64,000 nt of DNA from Pedobacter sp. Leaf170 (GCF_920984665.1 NZ_CAKLBP010000006.1:302739-366738); one strand, 5' to 3'; shown: positions 45,948 through 55,563, counted from the stretch's first letter. Notes: a model not told the origin generated them from the letters alone. Made by a program: numbers and translations.

Positions 45948-46877
45948 ATGGCAGCAGACAAACTATCAACCCGACATCTTTTAGGTATTAAAGATATTAA
46001 CCGGAATGATATCGAATTAATTTTCGAAACTGCAGATAATTTTAAAGAAGTGATAAACAGACCGATAAAAAGGGTCCCATCGCTTAGGGATATTACTATT
46101 GCCAATATTTTCTTCGAAAACTCTACCAGAACAAAACTATCTTTTGAACTTGCCGAAAAAAGGCTTTCTGCCGATGTGGTAAATTTTGCAGCGTTGTCAT
46201 CATCGGTAAGTAAAGGCGAAACTTTAATAGATACTGTTAACAATATCTTATCAATGAAGGTTGACATGGTGGTAATGCGCCATCCTTATGCAGGCGCTGG
46301 TCAGTTTTTAAGCAAACATGTTAAAGCACAAATTGTAAATGCCGGCGATGGCGCACATGAACACCCAACGCAAGCGTTATTAGATGCTTTTTCAATTCGT
46401 GAGAAACTTGGTGATGTTGCCGGAAAAAAAGTAGTTATTGTTGGTGATATTTTACATTCGAGAGTTGCAATTTCTAACATATTGTGTTTACAGCGTTTAG
46501 GTGCAGAAGTTATGGTTTGTGGCCCAACTACGCTTATACCAAAACACATTCATCAACTTGGCGTTAAGGTAGAGCATAACCTTATTAAAGCTTTAAATTG
46601 GTGCGATGTGGCAAATATGCTGCGCATTCAGTTAGAGCGTCAGGATATTAAATACTTTCCATCGCTTAGAGAATATGCCATGATGTATGGCTTAAATAAA
46701 CAGATTTTAGATAATCTGGACAAAGAAATTATCGTTATGCATCCAGGTCCTATTAATCGCGGCGTGGAAATTACCAGCGATGTTGCCGACAGCAAGCAAT
46801 CTATCATTTTAGATCAGGTAGAGAACGGAGTTGCTGTTAGAATGGCTGTATTGTACTTGCTGGCTAGCCAAGGTTAA
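45948..46877 (+). CDS. pyrB: Aspartate carbamoyltransferase catalytic subunit
   Basis: A 309-residue enzyme that joins carbamoyl phosphate and aspartate in pyrimidine synthesis. It has the carbamoyl-phosphate loop FFENSTRTKLSFELAEKRL, MRHPYAGAGQFLSKHV, GDGAHEHPTQALLDAFSI and late MHPGPINRGVEI. Length is normal for PyrB. No pyrI regulatory subunit follows. Starts 6 bp after pyrR. The downstream 305 bp to the TPR gene are non-coding. Confidence 0.96.
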   Translation: MAADKLSTRHLLGIKDINRNDIELIFETADNFKEVINRPIKRVPSLRDITIANIFFENSTRTKLSFELAEKRLSADVVNFAALSSSVSKGETLIDTVNNILSMKVDMVVMRHPYAGAGQFLSKHVKAQIVNAGDGAHEHPTQALLDAFSIREKLGDVAGKKVVIVGDILHSRVAISNILCLQRLGAEVMVCGPTTLIPKHIHQLGVKVEHNLIKALNWCDVANMLRIQLERQDIKYFPSLREYAMMYGLNKQILDNLDKEIIVMHPGPINRGVEITSDVADSKQSIILDQVENGVAVRMAVLYLLASQG

Positions 46878-47182
46878 TCTTTTGTTTTATTAATATTAGT
46901 TATCGAACTGTTAACTAATTACCAAATGCAACAATCAAAGCATTTAACTGATTGGCAAGAAGCATCTTTTTGCACATTTCAATTTTCTTCATAACAATTC
47001 GAAAATCCATTCGTTAAACTTGTGTTATTAACAGTTGTTAATTACTTCTGTTGATAAGCATAGATAGTATTTATAATTTAGTACCGACCCAATTTGAAAC
47101 CGATGCAACCATTACAATACTGCAGTTATATGCTGTTAATAGATTTGTAAAGTTCATTACCATTGAGAAAAGATATACACTA
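46878..47182. other. Non-coding spacer upstream of the TPR gene
   Basis: About 305 bp of AT-rich sequence. An in-frame extension of the TPR protein begins at TTG 47051, but it lacks export-signal character and is not accepted. I see no clear promoter box, terminator or RNA gene. Confidence 0.5.
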
Positions 47183-50100
47183 ATGAAAAAAAAATACCTA
47201 CTGATTCCGCTTTTAATGGCAGGAAGTTTTAGCAGTTATGCGCAGGTAAGCGCTGTGCAAAACCTCAACAAAAACTATCAAACAGGTTTAGAACTATTAT
47301 ATAATGAGAAATACACCGCCGCATCGCAGCAATTTAAGCTGGTAGAGCAAGTACGTGTAAAGCCTTCATCTCAATCTGAAAGTAATGCTGAATTAACCTT
47401 GCTTAAAGAAAATGCTAAATTTTATGCAGCTGTTTGTGCATTAGAACTAACCAATAGTGATGCAGAGAGTTTATTTCAATCTTTTATTCGTGATTACCCG
47501 CTAAATCCAAACACCAAACTCGCTTATTTCTATGTTGGAAAAACTTATTTCAACCAAAAAAATTACGAAAAAGCATTAGAGTGGTTTGAAAAGACCGATC
47601 CTTCTACCCTTTCGGCCAAGCAAAGAAACGAATATCAGTTTAAGCAAGGTTATGCTTATTTTCAACTAAAAGATTACGAAAAGGCAGAGCCACTTTTCGA
47701 AAAAGTAAAAAAAGAAGAAGGTGAATTTCAGGAAAGCGCAACCTATTACTTTGCTTACATAAACTACCTGAACAAAGAATACAAAACGGCGCTTGCCAAT
47801 TTCGAGAAACTTAAAGGTTCTCCAACTTATGAGGCGAGTTACCCGTATTACATAACATCTATGTATTACTTGGATGAACGCTATGATGATGTAATTAGCT
47901 ATGCAATACCTGCTATGCAAAAAACTAAACAACAGTTTGAACCTGAAATGTTAAGTTTGGTTGCGGCATCGTACTTTGCAAAATCTGAGTTTAAAAATGC
48001 AGAGAAATATTTTGCTGATTTTTATTCAAAAGATAAAAATGAAACTAAAAATAACCTTTTCATCTACCAATACGGCTATTCATTATTCCAGAATAAGAAG
48101 TACAAAGAATCTGTTGCAGTTTTAGAGAAATTAAACAGCGATGATGTTTACCTACAAAATGGTATGCATACTTTGGGCAAGGCTTTTATTCAATTAAATA
48201 ACAAAGAAAAAGCGCAAAGTGCATTTTTTAGAGCTTCGCGTTTAGATTTTGACAAAATTATTCAGGAAGAATCATGGTTAAATTACGCAAAGCTTAGCTA
48301 CGAATTAAACTTTCATCAACAAGCTCTGGAGGCTACACAAGGCTTTTTAAAGCAATTTCCAAAATCAAGAAAAATTAATGAAGCCAAAACATTATTAGGT
48401 GAGGTTTTATTAACAACAAAAAACTACCAGGCCGCAGTTGATATTTTAGAGCCTATTCCTGATAAAAATTTAGAAGCAAAAGAAGCTTATCAAAAAGTAA
48501 CATACTTCCGTGGATTAGAATTTTATAACGAAAGAGCTTTCCCTAATGCATTATCAATGTTTTTGCGCTCAGAAAAATTCCCAGAGGATAATGAGATTAA
48601 CGCTCTAAACACATACTGGAAAGCTGAATCGATGTATGAACTACGTAAATTTGGCGAGGCAGTTTCTACTTTCGAGAAGTTTTTGAAAATGCCTGATGCT
48701 GACAAAACAGGCGTTTACAATTTTGCAAACTATGCATTAGCTTATGCTGCATTTGAAGATGAAAAATACAGCAAATCTGCCACTTATTTTGAACGTTTTT
48801 TAGCTGGTAACGATAAAGACCAAAAAACAATTGATGATGCAACGATTCGTTTAGCCGATTCATATTTCGTGAATAAAAGCTATGGCGATGCAATGAACAA
48901 CTACAATAAAATCATCAGCAGAAAAACCAGTGCAGAAGATTATGCACTTTTTCAAAAAGGTATGATTCAAGGTTTGGAAAATCAGTACGATACCAAAATT
49001 GCAACCATGCAGGCTTTATTAAAGCAATTTCCTAATTCTAATTATGCAGATGATGCTGGCTTCGAAACCGCTTACACATATTTTAATAAAGGCGATTTTG
49101 ATAAATCTAAATCGGATTTGGTAGAATTGGTTGCAAAATATCCACGCAGCAGCTATGTGCCAAAAGCATTGGTAACCATTGGTTTGGTTCAATATAATCA
49201 AGATCAGGATGATGCGGCTTTAGAATCTTTCAAAAAAGTAATTCGCGATTATCCAAGTGCTGATGAAGCTAAGCAAGCAATGGAATCTATCAAAAATATT
49301 TATGTAGATAAAGGCGATGCAAATGGATTTATTTCTTATGCAGGCACAACTCCATTAGGAAATTACTCAAATAGCGAACAAGATAATATTGTTTTCGCGG
49401 CAGCAAATAACTTGTATTTAAAAGGCGATGCTAATGGTGCTTTTCAAGCAATTAATGCCTATTTCGATAAATTCCCGAAACCAATCCATGATAAGGAAGG
49501 GAAATTTATCAGAGCAGAATCTTTAGTAAAAATGGGCAGACCTGAAGATGCTATTAAGGATTATGAATTTATTTTAAATGACTGGACAAGCGACTATACA
49601 GAGAGATCGTTATTAAGTATTTCTAAGTTGTATCTGGATCAGAAAAAATACAATGAGGCAATCGTTTACTTAAAAAGATTAGAAACTACAACAGATTATA
49701 AAGCGCATTATTCTTACGCAATTAACAATTTATTAAAAGCTTACACCGCTTTAAATGCGCCTGATGATATGCTTAAATATGCGCAGTTAACCAAAGAATC
49801 TGAAAAAGCATCTGAAGAAGAAAAAAATAGCTCAGGTTTATTTGCTGGTAAAGCTTATTTATTAAAAGGCGATACCACTACAGCCGTTAAAGAATTTAAA
49901 AATGTTGTGGCAAGTACCAAAACCATCGCGGCAGCAGAAGCAAAATACAACCTTGCATTTTTAGAATATACAAAAGGTGATTATAAAACTTCGAGCAAAA
50001 CATGTTTCGATTTGATAAACAATATGGCTTCTTATGACTATTGGGTTGCCAAAGCTTTCATTCTTTTATCAGATAATTACGTTGCATTAAAAGATAATTT

Positions 50101-50209
50101 ACAGGCAAAAAGTACGCTATTGAGTATCATCGATAATTACGATAATAAAAACGATGATATCATTCCAACAGCAAAGCAAAAATTAGAAAAAATAACTCCG
50201 AAGAAATAA
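47183..50209 (+). CDS. Large exported tetratricopeptide-repeat protein
   Basis: About 1008 residues, starting at ATG 47183 (MKKKYLLIPLLMAGSFSSYA), which provides a signal peptide; the longer frame from TTG 47051 does not. The rest is an array of TPR units, for example YNEKYTAASQQFKLVEQV, KNYEKALEWFEKTDPST, KYKESVAVLEKLNS and DDAALESFKKVIRDYPSADE. Such proteins scaffold complexes in the periplasm or at the outer membrane. It is 4 bp ahead of an outer-membrane barrel gene and upstream of the HU-SPOR/ExbBD/TonB genes, suggesting a shared envelope function. No enzymatic motif. Confidence 0.88.
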   Translation: MKKKYLLIPLLMAGSFSSYAQVSAVQNLNKNYQTGLELLYNEKYTAASQQFKLVEQVRVKPSSQSESNAELTLLKENAKFYAAVCALELTNSDAESLFQSFIRDYPLNPNTKLAYFYVGKTYFNQKNYEKALEWFEKTDPSTLSAKQRNEYQFKQGYAYFQLKDYEKAEPLFEKVKKEEGEFQESATYYFAYINYLNKEYKTALANFEKLKGSPTYEASYPYYITSMYYLDERYDDVISYAIPAMQKTKQQFEPEMLSLVAASYFAKSEFKNAEKYFADFYSKDKNETKNNLFIYQYGYSLFQNKKYKESVAVLEKLNSDDVYLQNGMHTLGKAFIQLNNKEKAQSAFFRASRLDFDKIIQEESWLNYAKLSYELNFHQQALEATQGFLKQFPKSRKINEAKTLLGEVLLTTKNYQAAVDILEPIPDKNLEAKEAYQKVTYFRGLEFYNERAFPNALSMFLRSEKFPEDNEINALNTYWKAESMYELRKFGEAVSTFEKFLKMPDADKTGVYNFANYALAYAAFEDEKYSKSATYFERFLAGNDKDQKTIDDATIRLADSYFVNKSYGDAMNNYNKIISRKTSAEDYALFQKGMIQGLENQYDTKIATMQALLKQFPNSNYADDAGFETAYTYFNKGDFDKSKSDLVELVAKYPRSSYVPKALVTIGLVQYNQDQDDAALESFKKVIRDYPSADEAKQAMESIKNIYVDKGDANGFISYAGTTPLGNYSNSEQDNIVFAAANNLYLKGDANGAFQAINAYFDKFPKPIHDKEGKFIRAESLVKMGRPEDAIKDYEFILNDWTSDYTERSLLSISKLYLDQKKYNEAIVYLKRLETTTDYKAHYSYAINNLLKAYTALNAPDDMLKYAQLTKESEKASEEEKNSSGLFAGKAYLLKGDTTTAVKEFKNVVASTKTIAAAEAKYNLAFLEYTKGDYKTSSKTCFDLINNMASYDYWVAKAFILLSDNYVALKDNLQAKSTLLSIIDNYDNKNDDIIPTAKQKLEKITPKK

Positions 50210-50213
50210 AATT

Positions 50214-51911
50214 ATGAAGTCGATTAAATATATATACAGCTCACTATTTTTTCTTTCTGCGGGATTAATGACAGTTCAGGCCCAGGAAAAAAAGCAAGAA
50301 GAGAAAGCAACGGTTAGCGAAGAAATTGAAGTTGTTCGCCCGTACAAGCCGATTTTGGCTGAAGCCGTAAAATTAAGACGTAGCCCAAATTTGGATGATG
50401 TAAAAACATATAAAGCCAGATTAAATTACAGTGTTACCGATAGAAAATTAGAAATCAATAGTGACATACAAAAGCTTCAGGCACAAGCTTTAGTTGATGA
50501 AAAACAAACCGAATTAATAAATAATTACGTTAAAGGCGGTTTTGGTTCGCTTTCTACTTTATTAGGTGAAGTGTACATTAACAATGGCAGAGATGAAGCC
50601 CTTCAACTTGGTGGATATTTTAAGCATTTTAGTCAGGAAGGAAAATTAAATAAGCAAAATAGCAGCTCGCAACAATTAAGCCTTTTCGGCAGAAGTATTT
50701 TAGAAGAAAATACCGTTAGCGGACGAGTAAATTTAGAACGCAATGGCGTATATTTTTATGGTATAGATGATACTCGCCCATTTTTAAATCCAAACCCCGA
50801 AAAACAAGCTTTTACGCTTATTGAAGCTGAAGGCGAACTGGTGAAGAACTATAAAGAATCTGAAACAGATTTCAGCTACACTTTAAAAGCTAATGCATAT
50901 TTGTTAAATGATAGATTAGAGGCTCAGGAAAGTTATATTACTTTAAACGGATATCTGAATAAAAGAATTAGTTCTTTAAATTTAGGTTTAGCCGCTGCAA
51001 CAGAGTTTGGCAACACAAAAGATATTTCTACAAATATCGGTAATAACATATTCCGCTTAAATCCTTACATCCGTTTGCAAGTTAAAGGTGCAAAAGTAAC
51101 TGCCGGTGTTAATTTAGTGCAGGAATTTGGTACAAATAGCCGCTCAAGAATTTTCCCGGCGGTAACAGCAGATTTTACTTTAATTCCAGATTATTTACAG
51201 GTTTTTGGAGAAGTTAAAGGCGATGTAAACCGCAATTCGCTAAAAAGTTTTTCTGATGAAAATCCATGGTTAAATACGAATGTGAATATTAAAAATACAG
51301 TAGAAAAATTAAGCCTAAGTGCGGGTGTAAAAGGCACAGGCGGACCTGGATTTGGTTATAAAGCCCGTTTCTACATTAAACAATTAGAAGATATGCCTTT
51401 GTTCGTTAATAACTTTGGTGAGTTTAATAAATTTGATGTGATTTATGATTTCGGAACGGCCAAAATTACCGGCTTAGAAGGTGAAATTTCTGTTCAAGTG
51501 AGTGATGCACTAAAGTGGACAGGTAAATTAAATGTTGATGATTACAAACCTGCCCAAGAAACTTACAGTTGGTTTAAACCAGGTTTAAAAGTAAGCTCAA
51601 ACTTAGTTTATAATTACAATAAAAAATTAAGTTTTAATGCAGGTGTTGTAATTCAGGATGATGTAAAAGCAAAAATAAATATTCAACAACCGGTTGCTCC
51701 GGCAGCATATTTAATGCCAAACCCATCTATCGAATCTATTGTTACAGTTAAGGGTTTTGTAGATTTAGGCATTGGTGCAGATTACCGCATTAACAAAAAA
51801 TTTGCAGTTTTTGCAAAAGCTAACAACTTGCTAAATACTAACTACAGCAGATATTTATATTATCAGGTAAACGGTTTTAATATTTTTGGAGGCTTAAGCT
51901 ATTCTTTCTAA
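50214..51911 (+). CDS. Outer-membrane beta-barrel protein, TonB-receptor-like
   Basis: A 565-residue exported protein (signal ending TVQAQ). After a short charged segment (EEIEVVRPYKPILAEAVKLR) it consists of alternating amphipathic strands and ends NIFGGLSYSF with the terminal Phe of barrel proteins. It resembles the barrel part of TonB-dependent receptors but lacks the normal plug domain, and it is shorter than usual (about 600-1000). It is co-directional with the TPR gene (4 bp gap). No substrate can be suggested. Confidence 0.8.
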   Translation: MKSIKYIYSSLFFLSAGLMTVQAQEKKQEEKATVSEEIEVVRPYKPILAEAVKLRRSPNLDDVKTYKARLNYSVTDRKLEINSDIQKLQAQALVDEKQTELINNYVKGGFGSLSTLLGEVYINNGRDEALQLGGYFKHFSQEGKLNKQNSSSQQLSLFGRSILEENTVSGRVNLERNGVYFYGIDDTRPFLNPNPEKQAFTLIEAEGELVKNYKESETDFSYTLKANAYLLNDRLEAQESYITLNGYLNKRISSLNLGLAAATEFGNTKDISTNIGNNIFRLNPYIRLQVKGAKVTAGVNLVQEFGTNSRSRIFPAVTADFTLIPDYLQVFGEVKGDVNRNSLKSFSDENPWLNTNVNIKNTVEKLSLSAGVKGTGGPGFGYKARFYIKQLEDMPLFVNNFGEFNKFDVIYDFGTAKITGLEGEISVQVSDALKWTGKLNVDDYKPAQETYSWFKPGLKVSSNLVYNYNKKLSFNAGVVIQDDVKAKINIQQPVAPAAYLMPNPSIESIVTVKGFVDLGIGADYRINKKFAVFAKANNLLNTNYSRYLYYQVNGFNIFGGLSYSF

Positions 51912-51961
51912 TGCATTAATTATATTATGCTGATTTAGAATAAAACGCTAATTTTACCCGA

Positions 51962-53398
51962 ATGGACATCTTATTATACCTTTCAGAACTCCTCAGGCAA
52001 CAAAACTCAATCGGCATAACCGGTTTAGGTACTTTCTATAAAAAGAAATTTGCTGGCAGATACGATAAGGAAAAACAATCTTTTCTTCCTCCGGGATACA
52101 CTTTAGAGTTTAATAAAGAAGTAAAAGATGAAGCGCTACTTGTTAATTATATTGCAGAGAAAAGAAATATATCAAAGGATAGTGCGGCATATTACGTTTC
52201 AAAATTTGTAGAAGAAACGAATACGAAATTAGAGGAAGAACATGAAGCTGAACTTGAAAATATTGGAAGATTATATTTTACGGAACATGAAGGTTTAAGT
52301 TTTGAACCTTCAGAAAATGTGGTATTGGGTTCTGAATATTTTGGATTGCCAAAAGTTAAAGAAACTCAACCATCTGAAGATAATATTTTAAAGAATGATC
52401 AAGTTTCTATTGAAAATTTAGAAACTGAAGTTGAAGATATAAATGAGGATGATAAGGTATATGATGAAATCGCAGAAGCGCCAACGCATCATAAAGAGGA
52501 AATAAAAACTGTACATCCATCACCAGAAATTGAAAATATTGAGCTTGATGAAGTTAAGGACGATTTAAAAAATACTTTATCACATAGTAAAAGCATTGAA
52601 GAAGTTGAAGTTCCTGAATTTATAAAAGAGCAACACGAAGAGCATCCTAATCGTTTTGGACATCAGCCAGAATCTGAAGTGCCTAAAACCTTTATAAATT
52701 TAGAAGAACCAGAAACGATAGCTGATGAAGAACATATAATCGAAGCGCCTGAATTTATTAAAGAACAGCATGCAGAGCATCCGAATCGCTTTGGCCACGA
52801 CCCAATGATTGAAAATGTTATTGCTGAAGAAGAAAAATCTATATGGCCAAGTATATGGATTGGATTAATTGTTTTAGTAATTGCAGTAGGGATTATTTAC
52901 TTTGCTAAGCCAGAATGGTTTGGTTCACAAAAAGGTGCAATTGCAGATTCAACTGCAGTTAAACCCGATACAACTGAAAAAATTATTGCTGTAGACAGTA
53001 GCCAATTAAAACAAGATTCTGTAGCAAAAACTGACAGTATTTTAAAAGCAAATCAGGTTGAAAATTTAATTGATTCTGCAAAAAAAACGCAGACTATTGG
53101 AATTAAACCTCCATCGGCAGTAAAAAAGGAAATAACAACTGTTGTTAATAATTCGGCAAGTGCAACATTTGATGTAATTGCGGCTTCTTTCCAATCAGAA
53201 AGTAAGGCGAAGCTTTTTATAAAACAAATGGAGCGATATGGCTTAAATGCTAAAATTGCCAATTTACCCGGGAAGTTAAAAAAGGTGAGCATTGCATCAT
53301 TTAAAACTGAAGCAGAAGCACGTACTCAAAGACCTTTACTTGCGAAAAAAATAAAAATTAAAGAACTAGACATAATTCAAGTAAACAACACACCATAA
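51962..53398 (+). CDS. Transmembrane protein with N-terminal HU-like and C-terminal SPOR domains
   Basis: A 478-residue protein. Residues 1-110 match bacterial HU-CCDC81-type domains (LLYLSELLRQQNSIGITGLG, then LENIGRLYF). A long acidic linker (about 120-290) follows, holding a near-duplicate motif, PEFIKEQHEEHPNRFGH (about 218) and PEFIKEQHAEHPNRFGH (about 263). One membrane helix is at about 295-316 (WIGLIVLVIAVGIIYFA). The periplasmic tail ends in a SPOR domain (about 400-475; FDVIAASFQSESKAKLFIKQ). SPOR binds denuded septal peptidoglycan; HU-like domains can bind DNA. The protein could link nucleoid to division site. It starts next to ExbB (1-bp gap). Confidence 0.85.
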   Translation: MDILLYLSELLRQQNSIGITGLGTFYKKKFAGRYDKEKQSFLPPGYTLEFNKEVKDEALLVNYIAEKRNISKDSAAYYVSKFVEETNTKLEEEHEAELENIGRLYFTEHEGLSFEPSENVVLGSEYFGLPKVKETQPSEDNILKNDQVSIENLETEVEDINEDDKVYDEIAEAPTHHKEEIKTVHPSPEIENIELDEVKDDLKNTLSHSKSIEEVEVPEFIKEQHEEHPNRFGHQPESEVPKTFINLEEPETIADEEHIIEAPEFIKEQHAEHPNRFGHDPMIENVIAEEEKSIWPSIWIGLIVLVIAVGIIYFAKPEWFGSQKGAIADSTAVKPDTTEKIIAVDSSQLKQDSVAKTDSILKANQVENLIDSAKKTQTIGIKPPSAVKKEITTVVNNSASATFDVIAASFQSESKAKLFIKQMERYGLNAKIANLPGKLKKVSIASFKTEAEARTQRPLLAKKIKIKELDIIQVNNTP

Positions 53399-53399
53399 A

Positions 53400-54104
53400 A
53401 TGATAACTTTATTAATTCAGGATACCACACAAGCATTACAAGACACAGCAAACGCGGTTAACCAGGCTTTAACACAACCCGCTGAAGAGCTACACTTTAT
53501 TGATTTATTGTTTAAAGGCGGATGGGTAATGATTCCATTGGCATTTTTAGCTTTTTTGGCTTTGGTTATATTTGTTGAGCGTTATTTAACTATTAAAAAA
53601 GCAACTAAAGATGAATCAAATTTAATGGTTCAAATCAGACAATACATTCAATCTGGTAATTTAGATGGTGCGATGGCTTTGTTAAGAAATAACAATTCTC
53701 CCCTATCTCGTATGTTACAAAAAGGATTAAGGAGAATTGGTCGCCCGATAAAAGATATTGAAGGTGCTATTGAAAATGTTGGAAAACTTGAGGTTTCTAA
53801 ACTTGAAAAAAACATCAGCATTTTAGGTATTGTTGCAGGTATTGCACCAATGCTTGGTTTCGTAGGTACAATTGTTGGGGTAATTACAATTTTTCACCAG
53901 GTATCTATTAAGGGAGCAATTGAAATTGGAACAATTTCTGGTGGTTTATATACAAAGATGATTACTTCGGCTACCGGATTAATTATTGGTATTATCGCTT
54001 ATGTATTATACCACATCTTAAATATTATGGTTGAAAAAATTATCCTTAAAATGGAAACTGATGCCATCGATTTTATTGATTTATTAGAAGAACCAGGTAA
54101 ATAA
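53400..54104 (+). CDS. ExbB/TolQ/MotA-family proton channel
   Basis: A 234-residue inner-membrane protein with three hydrophobic segments (about 38-60, 140-165 and 178-205). GGWVMIPLAFLAFLALVIFV and GIAPMLGFVGTIVGVITIF carry the ExbB/TolQ signature. It conducts protons with ExbD to drive a TonB-like or TolA-like protein. Its stop overlaps the next gene's start as TAATG, so expression is coupled. Confidence 0.93.
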   Translation: MITLLIQDTTQALQDTANAVNQALTQPAEELHFIDLLFKGGWVMIPLAFLAFLALVIFVERYLTIKKATKDESNLMVQIRQYIQSGNLDGAMALLRNNNSPLSRMLQKGLRRIGRPIKDIEGAIENVGKLEVSKLEKNISILGIVAGIAPMLGFVGTIVGVITIFHQVSIKGAIEIGTISGGLYTKMITSATGLIIGIIAYVLYHILNIMVEKIILKMETDAIDFIDLLEEPGK

Positions 54105-54505
54105 TGAATTTAAGAAAAAGAACAAGAGGCTCGGTAGAAGTTCATACATCGGCATTAAACGATATTATGTTTTTCCTGATGCTGTTTTTTCTACTGGCAT
54201 CGGCTGTAGTAAATCCGCAGGTTGTTAAATTATTACTTCCACAATCTTCTAGCGGACAACAATCTACAGCTAAGAAAGCTGTAACGGTAAGCATAGACGA
54301 AAAGTTTAATTATTTCGTTGATAAAAAAGCTGTGCCTGCTGAAGGTTTGCAAGCATCTATCGAGGCTTACCAAAAGGCTGCACCAGATATGACTATCATT
54401 TTATATGTAGCTAAAAACGTTCCGGCAGAAAATATAATGGTTGCTTATGATGTAGCCAATAAATTGCGATTAAAGCTTGTATTAGCGGTAGAGCCTAAAA
54501 AATAA
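54104..54505 (+). CDS. ExbD/TolR-family biopolymer transport protein
   Basis: A 133-residue protein with one membrane helix whose Asp is in TSALNDIMFFLMLFFLLASA, the conserved proton-carrying residue of ExbD. The periplasmic domain follows (VSIDEKFNYFVDKKAVPAEG). Overlaps ExbB by one base at the start and the TonB-like gene by one base at the stop. Confidence 0.92.
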   Translation: MNLRKRTRGSVEVHTSALNDIMFFLMLFFLLASAVVNPQVVKLLLPQSSSGQQSTAKKAVTVSIDEKFNYFVDKKAVPAEGLQASIEAYQKAAPDMTIILYVAKNVPAENIMVAYDVANKLRLKLVLAVEPKK

Positions 54506-55320
54506 TGAATACCACAGAAGAAAATAATTATCCAAAAGCCATTGCCATTTCTACAGGAATTATGGCTGTTTTGCTTGCAATTAGCTTTTTAATTGTGATA
54601 AATTCTTTTGAACCGCCTGAAGAGTTTGGGATGGGTGGCATGGTTGTAAATTATGGTACTGCAGCCGAAGGCATGGGCGATGATTACACGAGTATCGAAG
54701 AGCCTTCTGCAGACCCGAACGCTAATAACAAAGCACCGGATAAGGTTATGCCCGAAGAAAAAGTAACAGAGAATACAGCTGTTGAAACCGGCGATAAGGA
54801 AATTCAGACGCAAAACACCGAAGATGCCATTAGTGTAAATACTAAGCCTACTAAAACAGCTGCCAAAACACCGACAACTGCAACAGAAGAAAAGCCTAGT
54901 AAACCAACAATAAACCAGAATGCATTGTATAAAGGCAAGAAAAGCACTGGCCAGGGCGGCGGCGATGGTACAGGTAGCACACCTGGTAATCAAGGTTCTG
55001 TTAATGGAGATCCATTAGCAAATAATTATGGCGAAGGAGGCTCAGGTTATGGAAATACCCCGATTCCATTAAGGCGTTTTTCCAATTTGGTTACACCGAA
55101 AGACGATGGTCAAACCAGAGGAAAAATCGTTATAAGAATTAGTTTCAATAAATCTGGTAACATTACCAGTGCAAGGCAAGAATTAAAAGGCTCTACAATT
55201 ACTGATACCGAATTAGTTAATAAATGTATACAGGCAATTATGAGTTCTAGTTTAAGCAAATCTGATATCGGAAATGAAAGTCAAACTGGTGTAGTTGTAT
55301 TTAACTTCAAAGTAAATTAA
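54505..55320 (+). CDS. TonB-like energy transducer
   Basis: A 271-residue protein with an N-terminal membrane anchor (about 10-32, AIAISTGIMAVLLAISFLIV), a Thr/Lys/Glu-rich and then Gly-rich linker (about 60-185), and a C-terminal TonB/TolA-like domain (about 195-270: GKIVIRISFNKSGNITSARQ, VVVFNFKVN). It lacks the Pro-rich rod of classical TonB. Translated in overlap with ExbD. It may drive the adjacent outer-membrane barrel or a Tol-like envelope-constriction role. Confidence 0.85.
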   Translation: MNTTEENNYPKAIAISTGIMAVLLAISFLIVINSFEPPEEFGMGGMVVNYGTAAEGMGDDYTSIEEPSADPNANNKAPDKVMPEEKVTENTAVETGDKEIQTQNTEDAISVNTKPTKTAAKTPTTATEEKPSKPTINQNALYKGKKSTGQGGGDGTGSTPGNQGSVNGDPLANNYGEGGSGYGNTPIPLRRFSNLVTPKDDGQTRGKIVIRISFNKSGNITSARQELKGSTITDTELVNKCIQAIMSSSLSKSDIGNESQTGVVVFNFKVN

Positions 55321-55346
55321 AATATCAATTTAAACTAAATTAGCTG

Positions 55347-55520
55347 ATGGTCTGTTATCCCAGAGCATTTTTAAATTATAATATTTAATTCCATGGTCTG
55401 TGTCTCACAGACCATTTTTCATATATAATCTTTAAACAATTACATGTATCTCTAATAACATTTATAAATTATAATATTAAATCCATGGTCTGTGTCTCAC
55501 AGACCATTTTTCATATATAA
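55347..55520 (+). repeat. Duplicated terminator-like hairpins after the TonB operon
   Basis: Two perfect hairpins, ATGGTCTGTG-TCT-CACAGACCAT followed by T5, lie at 55393-55415 and 55485-55507, 92 bp apart within a longer direct repeat (TATAATATT...CATATATAATCTTT). A degraded copy of the same hairpin starts at 55347, 46 bp before the first intact one. They form an array of terminators between the envelope operon and folC. Confidence 0.8.
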
Positions 55521-55546
55521 TCTTTTCATAATAAAATTAGTCAGCC

Positions 55547-55554
55547 TATATTTG
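55547..55554 (+). promoter_or_regulatory. -7 promoter box of folC
   Basis: TATATTTG exactly matches TAnnTTTG. The expected transcript start (about 55560) leaves only a few nucleotides before the ATG at 55564, a nearly leaderless mRNA. Confidence 0.65.
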
Positions 55555-55563
55555 ATGTTAATT

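Noticed and set aside
45836..46267. 143-codon minus-strand open frame over pyrR/pyrB
   Set aside because: Antisense to two clear housekeeping genes; Ser/Leu-rich composition typical of a shadow frame.
47051..47182. N-terminal extension of the TPR protein from a TTG
   Set aside because: The added 44 residues lack a signal peptide and would bury the clear one that begins at ATG 47183.
54589..54993. 134-codon minus-strand open frame
   Set aside because: It is antisense to the TonB-like gene, Cys/Ile/Phe-rich as expected from the low-complexity linker in reverse, and has no recognisable domain.
55492..55563. N-terminal extension of FolC from a GTG
   Set aside because: It reads through a terminator hairpin and the -7 box, and FolC family similarity begins at MNYQQTLDF.
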